A stretch of DNA of 64,000 nt from Acidobacteriota bacterium (GCA_021832085.1 JAKBLM010000006.1:62001-126000), one strand, 5' to 3'; positions 8,727 through 18,125 are shown, counted from the first letter of the stretch. The notes: generated by a model from the letters alone, not told the origin. Numbers and translations: made by a program.

Positions 8727-11700
8727 ATGAGACGAGTGGTGCTGTTCTGGGCGGTTCTCTCGGCTATGTTGTTCGTTGCGGCAGGGACCGGTTTTGCGCA
8801 GGCACAACCCGAGCCGCTACTGCTGCAGGACCCGACTCTCAACAAAACCCAGATCGCGTTCGCCTACGCCGGCGAAATCTGGAGCGTCCCCCGCTCGGGC
8901 GGGGCGGCGACGCGGCTGACGGCGGGTCCGGGGCTGAAATCGAATCCGAAATTCTCGCCCGACGGGAAATGGATCGCGTTCAGCTCCAACGCGGACGGGA
9001 ACGTGAACGTGTACGTGATCCCGGCCGATGGCGGACAGCAGAGGCAGCTGACTTTCAGTAGCGGGCCGGACATCGTGCAGGGCTGGACGCCCGACGGCAA
9101 GCAGGTGCTTTTCAGCTCGCCGCGCTATGCCTTCGCGCACCAGGTGGTGCAGCTGTTCACCGTGCCGCTGGCCGGAGGGTTTCCCGAGCGGCTGCCCTTC
9201 CCGACCGGGTTCGGCGGCTCGTACTCGCCCGACGGAACCCACATCGCCTATGTTCCAACGCCATTTCCCTGGGGCACGTGGAAGTATTACCGCGGCGGAA
9301 TGCTGCCGGTGGTGTGGATCGCGAACCTGGCGAATTCGAGCGTGGTGAAAATGCCCCACACCTTTTCGATCGACTTCAATCCGATGTGGGTGGGCGACAA
9401 GATCTACTTCCTCTCAAACCGCGCCGGGCGCTTCACGCTCTTCGAGTACAACCTGAAGACGCAGAAGATCACCCAGTTGCTGCAGAACAATAGCCCCTTC
9501 GATTTCAAGAGTGCTTCGGCGGGACCGGGAGCGATCGTCTACGAACAGTTCGGCTCCTTGCACCTTTACAACCTGAAATCGGGTCGCGAGCATGAGGTGC
9601 ACGTAACGATCACCGGCGATTTCCCCGCCGCCCAGCCGCACTTCGAGAAGGTGGCGAAGCACATCCTCCACGCCAACATCTCGCCGACCGGGCAGCGCGC
9701 CGTTTTCGAAGCCCACGGCGAAATCCTGACTGTGCCCGCGAAAAAGGGGTCGATCCGCAACATCACCAACACGCCGGCCATCGCCGACCGCAATCCGGCC
9801 TGGTCGCCCGACGGGCGCTGGATCGCCTATTTTTCGGACGAATCGGGTAACTACGAGTTGCACCTGAAGGGCCAGATGGGCATGGGGGTTGTAAAGAAGA
9901 TCCCGCTGGGCGATACGCCGGCGTTTTACTACCACCCGGTGTGGTCGCCCGACAGCAAGAAGATCGCCTATACCGACAACAAGCTCAACCTCTGGTACGT
10001 GAATATCGAGACCGGCAAAAACGTGAAGATCGACACCGACACCTACGAGACGCCGGTGCGCGGTCTGAATCCGGTCTGGTCGCCCGACAGCAACTGGATC
10101 GCCTACACCAAGCTCCTGGTGAATCACATGCGGGCTGTGTTCGTCTACTCGCTCAAAACCGGCAAGACCACTCAGGTCACCAACGGCATGAGTGATGCCG
10201 AATACGCCGCCTTTGACAAGAGCGGAAAGTACCTCTACTTCACCGCGAGCACCAATGTCGGCCCTACCACCGGCTGGCTCGACATGTCGAGCTTCGGGCA
10301 TCCGGTGACGCGCAGCGTATACGTGATGGTGCTCCAGAGCAACGTGCCCTCGCCGCTGGCGCCCGAGAGCGACGACGAAAAGATCGGCGCCGCTGCGCCC
10401 GTTCCCGGCGAGCCGAGCGGCCAAAAACAGCCGGAGAAAAAGCCTGCTGGCCCTTCCGAAGTCCAGATTGATTTTCACAACATCGGCCAGCGCATCCTTG
10501 CGCTGCCGATTCCCCCGGCAAACTACGTGGGCCTCGCCGCTGGCAAGGCGGGGGAAATCTACCTGGTGCAGGCGCCCCAAATGGGCGCGGTGCTCGAAGG
10601 GGAACGGGCCAGCTACTCGGTGCTGAAATTTGATTTGAAGAGCCGGAAGACCGAGCCGCTGATCAGCGGCGTAACCGCTTTCTATCTTTCCTTCAACGGC
10701 GAGAAATTTCTCTACCGCGAAGGGCGCGACAAGTGGGGCATCGCTCCGACCGCCAAGCCCGTCAGGCCCGGCGAAGGCCTGCTCCGCATGGACCAGATGA
10801 GCGTGTGGGTTGTGCCGAAGGCGGAATGGAAAGAGATGTACTACGAGGTCTGGCAGATCGAGAAGCTTTTCTTTTACGACAAGAACCTGGACGGGCTGGA
10901 CCTGGCCAAGACCGAGGCCGAATACGCACGCTTCCTGCCCGGTATCGAAAGCCGGAACGACCTGAACTACCTGTTTAAGCAGATGCTGGCCCAGATCAAT
11001 GTCGGCCACATGTTCGTCCGCGGCGGCGACATGCCGGAAACGCCGCACGTGAACGTCGGGTTGCTCGGCGCCGATTACACGATCGACCACAACAGGTACC
11101 GCTTCTCCCGCGTTTTTTCCGGTGAGAACTGGAATCCGGAGCTCCACGCCCCGCTCACCCAGCCCGGCGTCAACGTGAAAGTCGGTGAATACCTGCTGGC
11201 GGTCAACGGGCGCCAGCTCTACGGCTCCGACAATATTTACAGCTACTTCCTCGATACGGTAGGCAAGCAGGTGGTGCTGACTGTGGGTCCGAATCCGGAC
11301 GGCACCGACTCGCGCGAGGTGACCGTGGTGCCGATCGCGAGCGAAGCCGGTCTGCGGAATCGCGCCTGGATCCGCCACAACATTCACGTTGTCAACCGGC
11401 TGAGTCACGGGCAGTTGGCCTACGTCTACCTGCCTGACACGGGCGGCGGCGGTTACTCGAATTTCAACCGCTATTTCTTCGCCCAGCTCGGCAAACATGG
11501 CGCGATCATTGACGAGCGCTACAACACCGGAGGTACCGCGGCTGACTACATCATCGAATACCTGCAGCGGCAGCTCTGGAACTATTGGTACACGCGCTAC
11601 GGGAAAATCTTCACCACCCCGCTCGACGCGATCTACGGGCCCAAGGTGATGATCATCAACCAGTACTCGGGCTCGGGTGGAGACGCGCTGCCGTGGTATT

Positions 11701-12020
11701 TCCGCCACACGCGCCTGGGGCCCCTGGTGGGCGAGCGCACCTGGGGCGGACTGGTCGGCATCTACGACTATCCGCCGCTGATCGACGGCGGCTCGGTGAC
11801 CGCGCCCCGCGTGGCCTTCTTCACCACGCATGGCACGTGGTACGTCGAGAACCACGGCGTGCCGCCCAATATCACCGTGCCGCTCGATCCGGAGGAGTGG
11901 CGCAAGGGAGTGGATAGCCAACTGGTTCGTGCGGTGCAGGTGGCGATGCAAGAACTGAAGCAGCATCCGCCGCAGAAGCCGGTGCTTCCGCCGTTCCCCA
12001 ACTACCACGGGAAACCGTAG
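8727..12020 (+). CDS. Secreted tricorn-like protease (beta-propeller plus S41 peptidase)
   Basis: This 1097-residue protein begins with a clear Sec signal peptide (MRRVVLFWAVLSAMLFVAAG, cleavage near AQA). Its first half contains repeated propeller strands with SPDGKWIAF, TPDGKQVLF, SPDGRWIAYFSD and SPDSKKIAY motifs, as in the two propellers of tricorn. A PDZ-like part follows, then an S41 serine-protease core. The candidate nucleophile lies in YSGSGGD (Ser981 or Ser983), with a candidate general base His761 in INVGHMF and a Glu in GERTWGG. Tricorn cuts peptides released by larger proteases. Here the signal peptide places it in the periplasm or outside the cell. The ATG at 8727 has GAGGAG five bases upstream. 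A terminator follows 25 bases after the stop, so the gene appears monocistronic. Confidence 0.9.
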   Translation: MRRVVLFWAVLSAMLFVAAGTGFAQAQPEPLLLQDPTLNKTQIAFAYAGEIWSVPRSGGAATRLTAGPGLKSNPKFSPDGKWIAFSSNADGNVNVYVIPADGGQQRQLTFSSGPDIVQGWTPDGKQVLFSSPRYAFAHQVVQLFTVPLAGGFPERLPFPTGFGGSYSPDGTHIAYVPTPFPWGTWKYYRGGMLPVVWIANLANSSVVKMPHTFSIDFNPMWVGDKIYFLSNRAGRFTLFEYNLKTQKITQLLQNNSPFDFKSASAGPGAIVYEQFGSLHLYNLKSGREHEVHVTITGDFPAAQPHFEKVAKHILHANISPTGQRAVFEAHGEILTVPAKKGSIRNITNTPAIADRNPAWSPDGRWIAYFSDESGNYELHLKGQMGMGVVKKIPLGDTPAFYYHPVWSPDSKKIAYTDNKLNLWYVNIETGKNVKIDTDTYETPVRGLNPVWSPDSNWIAYTKLLVNHMRAVFVYSLKTGKTTQVTNGMSDAEYAAFDKSGKYLYFTASTNVGPTTGWLDMSSFGHPVTRSVYVMVLQSNVPSPLAPESDDEKIGAAAPVPGEPSGQKQPEKKPAGPSEVQIDFHNIGQRILALPIPPANYVGLAAGKAGEIYLVQAPQMGAVLEGERASYSVLKFDLKSRKTEPLISGVTAFYLSFNGEKFLYREGRDKWGIAPTAKPVRPGEGLLRMDQMSVWVVPKAEWKEMYYEVWQIEKLFFYDKNLDGLDLAKTEAEYARFLPGIESRNDLNYLFKQMLAQINVGHMFVRGGDMPETPHVNVGLLGADYTIDHNRYRFSRVFSGENWNPELHAPLTQPGVNVKVGEYLLAVNGRQLYGSDNIYSYFLDTVGKQVVLTVGPNPDGTDSREVTVVPIASEAGLRNRAWIRHNIHVVNRLSHGQLAYVYLPDTGGGGYSNFNRYFFAQLGKHGAIIDERYNTGGTAADYIIEYLQRQLWNYWYTRYGKIFTTPLDAIYGPKVMIINQYSGSGGDALPWYFRHTRLGPLVGERTWGGLVGIYDYPPLIDGGSVTAPRVAFFTTHGTWYVENHGVPPNITVPLDPEEWRKGVDSQLVRAVQVAMQELKQHPPQKPVLPPFPNYHGKP

Positions 12021-12044
12021 CGGCGGCCGGCAGTTTCGCAAAGA

Positions 12045-12085
12045 ATCGGCGCGTTCCGCCTTCGCGGTGCGCGCCGATCTTTTTT
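12045..12085 (+). terminator. Rho-independent terminator of the tricorn-like gene
   Basis: A perfect 9-bp stem (12045-12053 with 12070-12078) encloses a 16-base loop that itself contains a small CCGC/GCGG stem, and is followed by CTTTTTT (12079-12085). It begins 25 bases after the stop codon. Confidence 0.85.
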
Positions 12086-12216
12086 AATGGGCAGCCAAAA
12101 AGCAGAGGGCTTTCCTTCCGTGCCGCTCGATAGCGAGGCGGATATGGCGTGCGACCCGAAAGTGCTGAAACATGTGTCGTCGCCGGGGCCGCGCAGGGAA
12201 CGCGCGTGGCGAAAAT

Positions 12217-12753
12217 TTAACCGGTGGAGAGTTCGCGGAGTTTGGTGACGGTGTTCCAGTTGCGAGTCGTGGCGCGGAGGGACAGGGCTTTTTCGATGGC
12301 GGTGTTGGAGAGCTTGGTTTCGGCGTAGCCCCCGGGGCAGTGCAGATAAATTTCCCGGCCCACAGGCTGAAAACGGTCGCCGCTGGCGGGGATGGCTTGC
12401 AGGCTTGCAAGGGCTGATTTTGAGGCCGGTTGCTGAAGGAAAGTGACGTAGAGTCTCGAAAGATCGATTCCCTTTTCCTCCACAAACGGATTTGCGGCGA
12501 TGACGCTGGCGATTTCCGGCGCCGTTCGCACGATGACGGTAACGGGGAGACGGGACTCGCCGGCGAGCTTCTTTTCGAGCGCCGATGCCCAATGGGAGGC
12601 GGTGTCGCGAGCTTCGAAAACGACGTTTCCGCTTTGGAGGTAGGTGCGGGCGTTCTGCAGGCCAAGTTCCGCGCAGAGCGAGCGAAGGCGCTCCATTTTC
12701 AGCAGGTTGCCGCCGACGTTTATGCCGCGCAACAGGGCGATGTAAACGGCCAC
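12217..12753 (-). CDS. DUF1697 family protein
   Basis: The 178-residue protein opens with VAVYIALLRGINVGGNLLKMERL and continues with TYLQSGNVVFEA, the two hallmarks of DUF1697, and is of normal length for that family. No biochemical function is established, although homologues are widespread in bacteria. The GTG at 12753 is chosen because GGAG lies six bases upstream and the family consensus begins here. It is convergent with the tricorn-like gene and has no obvious operon partner. Confidence 0.85.
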   Translation of the reverse strand: MAVYIALLRGINVGGNLLKMERLRSLCAELGLQNARTYLQSGNVVFEARDTASHWASALEKKLAGESRLPVTVIVRTAPEIASVIAANPFVEEKGIDLSRLYVTFLQQPASKSALASLQAIPASGDRFQPVGREIYLHCPGGYAETKLSNTAIEKALSLRATTRNWNTVTKLRELSTG

Positions 12754-12896
12754 GGAGTCTCCTACGCCGGCCAGACCAGGAAACCGATAGCGTCGCACGA
12801 ACGGCCCCGACAACACAAACCAGACGATCAGTGTCGCCGCAGTGGTGAGGCGCGGTCCTCACCAGTTGAAGCCGCTTGGCTGATCGGACTCTTCGT

Positions 12897-12916
12897 GGCA
12901 CAGCTGGAACTGTGCC
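12897..12916. repeat. Short intergenic palindrome (GGCACAG...CTGTGCC)
   Basis: A perfect 7-bp inverted repeat with a six-base loop lies between the DUF1697 and MarR genes. It resembles the GGCACAGCCT element at 18625 and belongs to a dispersed family in this window. Confidence 0.5.
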
Positions 12917-12951
12917 CTTGCATCGCCTCAGGTTTCGGATGCGGCGGCTGG

Positions 12952-13419
12952 TCAGCGGGCCAGCGGGCTCTCCCAGACGCGGGAGAGCAGTTCCTTGAGC
13001 TGGGCGAAATCCCTGGGACCGAGTTCCGCGCTCCATTCGCGCTCGATGTCGCGGAGAATGTCGTGAATCTTCGCGTAGGCGGCGTGCCCGCGTTTCGTCA
13101 GGCGGACAATTCGCGCGCGACGCTGGTTGGGCGCGTCGGAGCGGACGATGTAGCCGAGGGCTTCGAGGCTCCGCAGAAGCTGGTTCATGGCCTGCTTGCT
13201 CATGCCGGCGCGCTCGGCGAGCATACCGGGACGAACGCCATCGGGGCCGGGAAACTGGAGCACGGCCATATGGGGCACGCGGAGCTGCTCGAAGCCGGCT
13301 GCATTGAGCTCGTTGACGATACGGCGATGGATCGCCTGGGCCGGAACGCGCAGCAGCGCGCCGATGAGCATATCGGTGGTTTCGATTGATGGTCTTGGCA
13401 TTTTTACGCTTGACACCAT
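12952..13419 (-). CDS. MarR-family transcriptional regulator
   Basis: The 155-residue protein has the size and layout of MarR dimers. A helical N-terminus is followed by a winged helix with MLAERAGMSKQAMNQLLRSLEALGYIVR as recognition helix region (quoted in parts: MLAERAGMSKQAMNQ, LLRSLEALGYIVR) and the wing sequence DAPNQRRARIVRLTKRG. MarR proteins usually repress a neighbouring gene and release DNA when a small aromatic ligand binds. The ATG at 13419 is chosen because GGAG lies seven bases upstream. That GGAG lies inside the left arm of the large palindrome at 13421-13463, so autoregulation is likely. It is divergent from the cupin gene, the obvious target. Confidence 0.9.
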   Translation of the reverse strand: MVSSVKMPRPSIETTDMLIGALLRVPAQAIHRRIVNELNAAGFEQLRVPHMAVLQFPGPDGVRPGMLAERAGMSKQAMNQLLRSLEALGYIVRSDAPNQRRARIVRLTKRGHAAYAKIHDILRDIEREWSAELGPRDFAQLKELLSRVWESPLAR

Positions 13420-13420
13420 T

Positions 13421-13463
13421 AGTAAACTCCATTTACAGTCTAGCACAGTAAATTGAGTTTACT
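13421..13463. promoter_or_regulatory. Long palindromic operator between marR and the cupin gene
   Basis: Two 16-base arms (13421-13436 and 13448-13463) are reverse complements at 15 of 16 positions, separated by 11 bases. Each arm contains AGTAAACTC next to ATTTAC. The site covers the ribosome binding region of marR on one side and abuts the AT-rich TATATAAA region (13463-13470) of the cupin gene on the other. This fits an operator that shuts both promoters. Confidence 0.75.
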
Positions 13464-13488
13464 ATATAAAGAGAAGACCGAGGTTCCC

Positions 13489-13971
13489 ATGGCACGAGAG
13501 ACCGCCGACCTTCATGTCAATCCTGCCGACGAGACCATCCGTCTCGGGCCGCTCGCGGTGCGCTTCCTGATCACCGGCGAGAACTCGAGCGGCAGCATCG
13601 CGGCTTTTGAGCTGGCTGTTCCGGCCGCGCAGCGCTTGGCGGCTCCGGCCCACAGCCACGACCATTACGAAGAGACGATTTACGGCATCGACGGAGTGCT
13701 GACCTGGACAGTCGACGGAAAGCGGGCGGACGTCGAACCAGGACAGGCACTGTGCATTCCGCGCGGGGCCGTTCACCGGTTCGATAACAACGGCGAGCGC
13801 GACGCGAAGGCGCTGTGCGTGATCACGCCCGCGGCGATCGGTCCCGAATATTTCCGCGAGTCGGCCGAGGTGATCAACGCGGCGGCCGGCGGACCGCCTG
13901 ACCGGTCAAGGATGGTCGAGATTATGCTCCGGCATGGGCTGACGCCGGCTCCGCCGCGACCCGAGGCGTAG
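13489..13971 (+). CDS. Cupin-domain protein
   Basis: The 160-residue protein contains a single beta-barrel cupin. The first metal-binding motif is visible as HSHDHYEETIYGIDG and the second as PGQALCIPRGAVHRF, giving the usual His, His, Glu and His ligands. The enzyme activity cannot be told from the sequence; related proteins include quercetinase-like dioxygenases and small-molecule sensors. The ATG at 13489 has GAGG five bases upstream. It is divergent from the MarR gene across the palindromic operator, which suggests induction by a compound sensed by MarR, possibly the cupin's own substrate. Confidence 0.88.
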   Translation: MARETADLHVNPADETIRLGPLAVRFLITGENSSGSIAAFELAVPAAQRLAAPAHSHDHYEETIYGIDGVLTWTVDGKRADVEPGQALCIPRGAVHRFDNNGERDAKALCVITPAAIGPEYFRESAEVINAAAGGPPDRSRMVEIMLRHGLTPAPPRPEA

Positions 13972-14159
13972 CGCAGGGCAGAGGGCGGGCAAGGGGGGCC
14001 ATGCACTCGCAAGCGGATGGCTACGCGACCCCTACGAAACCTGGCTGGCTAGCGTTTGGGAGCGCCGGGAAACCGGACCCTCGGCGGCTCGATCCGTGCC
14101 CTTATGGCGAACCGGATTGCCCCGGCTTCAATGATGGGCCACTGGTATACGGGCGGCGG

Positions 14160-14495
14160 TTATTGGGGCTTGTCCAGGATGACGTGCTCTCCGGTGACGA
14201 AGTAGGCGGCTTTGGAGCGATCCATGAAATTCGGCTCGTCGTCGGTGATGGTTTGCCACTCGGGGGATTGGCGGGCGGCGAGCAGAGCGGCGGGATCGTC
14301 GAACCAGAGTTCGGCCATGCCGTCGTAATCGGGCTGGTATTTGTCGCCGGGGATGGTGACACGGTGGCTCTGAACGAGGCGGCGGAGATGGGGAACGCGG
14401 AGGGCCAGGGCGCCGTGGACGTGCTGCCAGTAGTCGAAGAATTGCTCGTCGGTCAGGTCGGGGCGCTTCGTGATGCAGTACACGAGTTTGATCAC
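14160..14495 (-). CDS. EthD-domain protein (ferredoxin-like dimeric alpha/beta-barrel)
   Basis: This small protein of about 111 residues has the EthD pattern: VIKLVYCITKRPDLTDEQFFDYWQ-type opening (given here in part), HVHGALALRVPHLRRLVQSH, and later DGMAELWFDD. Such proteins form dimeric alpha/beta barrels and act as small accessory enzymes in degradation of ethers or polyketides. The GTG at 14495 is chosen because it matches the family start, although no strong ribosome site is visible and the frame stays open to 14612. No degradation cluster lies nearby, so the role is open. Confidence 0.75.
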   Translation of the reverse strand: MIKLVYCITKRPDLTDEQFFDYWQHVHGALALRVPHLRRLVQSHRVTIPGDKYQPDYDGMAELWFDDPAALLAARQSPEWQTITDDEPNFMDRSKAAYFVTGEHVILDKPQ

Positions 14496-14642
14496 TTTGG
14501 TCTCGGGGATTGGATTGGCGGAGGGCGGGGATGGTCGCAGGGGGGCACGAGGACCGCTACCATACCAAAGCGCAACGCGTCGGGGTGGTTGATGCGAGAC
14601 GGCGCGGCTCAACCGGGCGCGTTACGCGGCGCAGAAAGGACA

Positions 14643-14656
14643 CAGGCTAAAGCCTG
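14643..14656. repeat. Short palindrome CAGGCT-aa-AGCCTG
   Basis: A perfect inverted repeat with a two-base loop lies 10 bases beyond the stop of the ADOP permease gene. It matches the dispersed AGGCT-type family also seen at 18625-18642. Confidence 0.55.
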
Positions 14657-14665
14657 CGCCAGCTG

Positions 14666-17137
14666 TTATTCCGCGCGGAGGGCGACGACGGGGTCGACCG
14701 AGCGGGCGCGGCGGGAGGGGACGTAGCTGGCGAGCAGGGCCGCGGCGACCAGGCCGACAGTGGCGGTGGCGTAGGTGAGCGGATCAACAGCGCTGACGCC
14801 GAAAAGCAGAGAAGACATCAGGCGCATGGCGGCGAAGGCGCCAGCCAAGCCGCAAGCGACACCCAGGGCGGTGAGCAGCAGCCCCTGGCGGACGAACATG
14901 CCGGTGAGCTGGCTTTCCTGCGCGCCGAGGGCCATGCGGATGCCGATCTCGCGTGTCCGTTGGGTGACGGAATAGGCGATCACGCCGTAGAGCCCGACAG
15001 TGCCGAGCAGCAGCGCCATGGCGCCGGCAATCCCGAGCATCACCAGCGTGAAAGAGGTGCGCGCCATCGAGCGGCGATAGTAATAATCCATCGTGTGGAC
15101 GTCGAAAATCGGCAGGTTGCTGTTCACCGACCAGACGGCCCGGCGCAACTCGCTCATCAATCCGGGCGTGCTCGCCTGCGGACTGCGCACGGTGAAGGCC
15201 ACGAAGCGGCGCACTGTGATTTTGTTGTCCTCGAAATTCGACAGCAGCGTCGGCCAATAGACGGTCAACCGCGGCGGCTTGCTCATCCCCTGGTCGTGGA
15301 CGTTGCCGACGACGCCGATCACCTGGCGCCAGTCGTCCTCGCTGGAGACGCGGATGCGCTTGCCCAGCGCCTGCTCCGGGCCGCCCCAATATTGGCGAGC
15401 CATTTTTTCGGAAACGAGCACGACAGGCAGCTTGTTGTAGACGTCGGTCCAGGAGAATGAATGGCCGGCGATGAGCGGGATGCCCATCGTATGGAAATAG
15501 CCGGGCGAGACCATGTTGAAACGGCAGATTGGCGGCATCTGGCCCGGAGCGTAGCTGTGGTCCTCGGCGAACACGGGATCCATCATGTTGTAGTTGCTCA
15601 TGGGGACAGCGACGCCGAAGGCGACCGAAGACACGCCGGGAACCGCGGCTATCTTGCGCATCATCTCCTGCTGCATCTGAACCACGTCTTCGGGCTTCGC
15701 GACTTCCGTTTCCGGGATGAAGATGCGGAAGGTCTGCACCTGCTTGGGATGGGCGAAGCCGGGGTTGACGTCGGTGAGGGCTTGGAAGGTGCGGATCATC
15801 AGGCCCGAGCAGACCAGCAGGACGAAGGCGAGCGCCACCTGCACCGTCACCAGGACATTGCGTGCGCGATGGCGGGCGCGACTCTGGCTGAGCGTTCGGC
15901 CGCCCTCGCGCAGGCCCGTGGCGGCGTGGACGCCGGCATATTTCAGCACCGGCACGGCGCCGAAGAGCAGGCTGGAGAGCACGGCGACGCCCAGGGTGAA
16001 GAGGAGCACCGTGCCGTTGATGCCGATGGCGCTGAGGCGCGGCAGGCCGGCTGGCGCCAGTGCGACGAGCAAGTGCAAGGCGCCGAAGGCCAGCGCCAGG
16101 CCCAGTGCACTGCCCAGCAGGCCAAGCACGAGGCTTTCGAGCAACAATTCGGCGGCGATCTGGCCGCGCGTGGCGCCGAGCGCGGCGCGAAGCGTCAACT
16201 CCTGCTGGCGGCCTTCGGCGCGGACCAGCAGCAGGTTGGCGACGTTGGCGCAGGCGATCAGCAGCACCAGGCCGATGCTGCCCATCAGAACCCACAACAA
16301 CGTGCTGACATTGCCGACGACGTCCTGCTTGAGCGGGTGAACATTGGGGCCGATGTGCACCTTCTTGAAAAGGTCGATGCTGAAACCTGGAGGCGCCGGG
16401 AAGCTCCGGAAAACAATCGGCAGCATGCGGGCGACGTCGGCATTGGCCTGGGCGATCGTGACGCCGGGCTTGAGCCGGGCAATGCCTTCGTAGCTGAAGT
16501 TTCCGAGATAGGTTTTGTCGCGATTGAACCGCAGCGGCAGGATCAGTGCCAGATTTGGCTCGTCGAAGAAGTGGAATCGCTTCGGCATGACGCCGATGAT
16601 CAGGTGAGGCTTGCCGTCGATCCGGATCGTCTGGCCGATGACGGAAGGATTGCCGCCGAATCGCTGCTGCCAGTAGCCGTAAGTCAGTACGACGGTTTCC
16701 GGCCCGTTCGGGGCGACATCCTTTTTATTGAAAGTGTGGCCGAGCAGGGGCGGAATGCCGAGCGTGGGCAACAGACTCCCCGTGACATCGATCGCGCTGA
16801 CCTGCTGGGGCTGGCCCACGCCGGTGACGCTGATCGAATCGCCCGAATACATGCCGATATTCTCGAAGGTGCGGCTCTGCTCGTGATAGATGAAGTAGTT
16901 CGAGGGCGACATGTTCAGCTCGGGTATGCCGAGGCCCGGCGCCGTGTGCCAGACGCCGACTAGGCGGCTGGCGTGCGGATAGGGCAGCGGCTTGAGCAGC
17001 ACGCCGTCGACAACGCTGAAGACCGCTGTGTTCGCTCCGATGGCGACCGCCAGGGTGAAGAGGACGATGGCGGTGAACATCGGGGTGCGGCGGAGCCGGC
17101 GGAAAATCTGCTTGAGCTGAGTGGTGGAAAAGCCCAT
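14666..17137 (-). CDS. ADOP-type ABC transporter permease (MacB/FtsX family), copy 1
   Basis: The 823-residue protein has the double layout of the acidobacterial duplicated orphan permease family. A membrane segment near residues 22-44 (MFTAIVLFTLAVAIGANTAV) is followed by a large MacB-like periplasmic domain. A three-helix FtsX domain follows (VLLIACANVANLLLVRAEGR), then a second periplasmic domain and a second FtsX domain ending VPSRRARSVDPVVALRAE. Classical MacB works with its own ATPase and an outer-membrane channel to export macrolides or toxins. ADOP copies usually lack a nearby ATPase, and none is seen here. The start at ATG 17137 has AGGGG just upstream. The second copy at 55020 is similar in length. 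Confidence 0.9.
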   Translation of the reverse strand: MGFSTTQLKQIFRRLRRTPMFTAIVLFTLAVAIGANTAVFSVVDGVLLKPLPYPHASRLVGVWHTAPGLGIPELNMSPSNYFIYHEQSRTFENIGMYSGDSISVTGVGQPQQVSAIDVTGSLLPTLGIPPLLGHTFNKKDVAPNGPETVVLTYGYWQQRFGGNPSVIGQTIRIDGKPHLIIGVMPKRFHFFDEPNLALILPLRFNRDKTYLGNFSYEGIARLKPGVTIAQANADVARMLPIVFRSFPAPPGFSIDLFKKVHIGPNVHPLKQDVVGNVSTLLWVLMGSIGLVLLIACANVANLLLVRAEGRQQELTLRAALGATRGQIAAELLLESLVLGLLGSALGLALAFGALHLLVALAPAGLPRLSAIGINGTVLLFTLGVAVLSSLLFGAVPVLKYAGVHAATGLREGGRTLSQSRARHRARNVLVTVQVALAFVLLVCSGLMIRTFQALTDVNPGFAHPKQVQTFRIFIPETEVAKPEDVVQMQQEMMRKIAAVPGVSSVAFGVAVPMSNYNMMDPVFAEDHSYAPGQMPPICRFNMVSPGYFHTMGIPLIAGHSFSWTDVYNKLPVVLVSEKMARQYWGGPEQALGKRIRVSSEDDWRQVIGVVGNVHDQGMSKPPRLTVYWPTLLSNFEDNKITVRRFVAFTVRSPQASTPGLMSELRRAVWSVNSNLPIFDVHTMDYYYRRSMARTSFTLVMLGIAGAMALLLGTVGLYGVIAYSVTQRTREIGIRMALGAQESQLTGMFVRQGLLLTALGVACGLAGAFAAMRLMSSLLFGVSAVDPLTYATATVGLVAAALLASYVPSRRARSVDPVVALRAE

Positions 17138-17347
17138 GACACCCCTCTTGGTGGCAGTATGCCACCGACGGCCGCTCCGCCCATGGTGCGGCCTCGTTAG
17201 GGAGTACGCCAGCGGGAAGCGGAAAGTTCCGGATTGTTCATGGTGATAGCCGGGGGTTGGCGCTTTTGGCCCACCATACTTCCTCAGCATCGCTCCATAG
17301 TCGGGGCGCGGTCCATGCGTCCGCATTGCCCTTCTTGTTGCCGAAGG

Positions 17348-18118
17348 TTACGCGAGGCGGTGAATCATCCAGAGGTTGGGTTCTTCGTAGAGGGCCTCGT
17401 CGCGGTCACAGTCGACCAGGATCGGGCAGAGCGCGCCGGGAACGACGTAGGGGCCGGATTCGGGAAAGCGGAGGCCGGTCCATTGCTCCCAATTCCTGAG
17501 CGGGGCGCGCACGACCATCGAGCATAGGGCGATGTGCTCGACGCGGGCGCCCATGCTCCGGTGCAAGCGAATCCACGGATCGAAGGGCGAGCCGTCGGCG
17601 CGTTTCCACTCGATGTAGCGCTCGAAGGGCGCCAGCGGATAAAGGCTTTTCAAAGTCGGGCGAACCGGAGCGAGCAGCGCGCCAAGGCCGTGCGAAGCGG
17701 CAACATCCCTGAGCGCGGCCAATACCTGGCGACCCACTCCCCGGCCCTGTCGATGCGGCGCGACGATCGCTGAAAGCGCACAAGCCGCCGTCGGTGCGCG
17801 GCCGGCCGCGTGGTCGTCGAGCGACTGGAGCAGCGCCCCGTCCCAGCCTTCGGGCAAGGTTTCGGCGGTTCCCGCCCAGGCGAGCGGGGCGGCAAAGCCC
17901 GAGCCGGCAACGCGCCCCGCGCCGTCGACCAGGAACAGAAAGAAATCGGGGAAGGCCTTGCGGGCTTCGCCGAAGCGGCGGCGCGCCTCCTGCCCGTGGA
18001 GCAGGAAATCGGGCCACACATTCTTCCAGGCCGCCACGGCGCCCAGCAGATCGGGTCGATCGCGAAAGGTGACGACGCGCAGGGTGCGCCGCTTCGGATG
18101 GGATTCGCGCACGATCAT
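17348..18118 (-). CDS. GNAT-family N-acetyltransferase
   Basis: The 256-residue protein contains the acetyl-CoA-binding loop of GNAT enzymes, VAPHRQGRGVGRQVLAALRDVA, within a plausible alpha/beta fold. It is longer than a minimal GNAT domain, with an extra C-terminal part ending EEPNLWMIHRLA. The substrate cannot be told. The ATG at 18118 lies seven bases behind the acpS stop, so it is probably co-transcribed with acpS, although no shared pathway is evident. Confidence 0.75.
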   Translation of the reverse strand: MIVRESHPKRRTLRVVTFRDRPDLLGAVAAWKNVWPDFLLHGQEARRRFGEARKAFPDFFLFLVDGAGRVAGSGFAAPLAWAGTAETLPEGWDGALLQSLDDHAAGRAPTAACALSAIVAPHRQGRGVGRQVLAALRDVAASHGLGALLAPVRPTLKSLYPLAPFERYIEWKRADGSPFDPWIRLHRSMGARVEHIALCSMVVRAPLRNWEQWTGLRFPESGPYVVPGALCPILVDCDRDEALYEEPNLWMIHRLA

Positions 18119-18125
18119 TTTTCCG

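Noticed and set aside
9414..12041. An 875-codon open frame opposite the tricorn-like gene
   Set aside because: The plus-strand frame has a signal peptide, propeller repeats and protease motifs; the opposite frame shows none.
12002..13432. A 476-codon minus-strand frame across the DUF1697 and MarR genes
   Set aside because: It is Arg/Pro-rich, runs through two real genes in another frame and crosses the terminator and operator.
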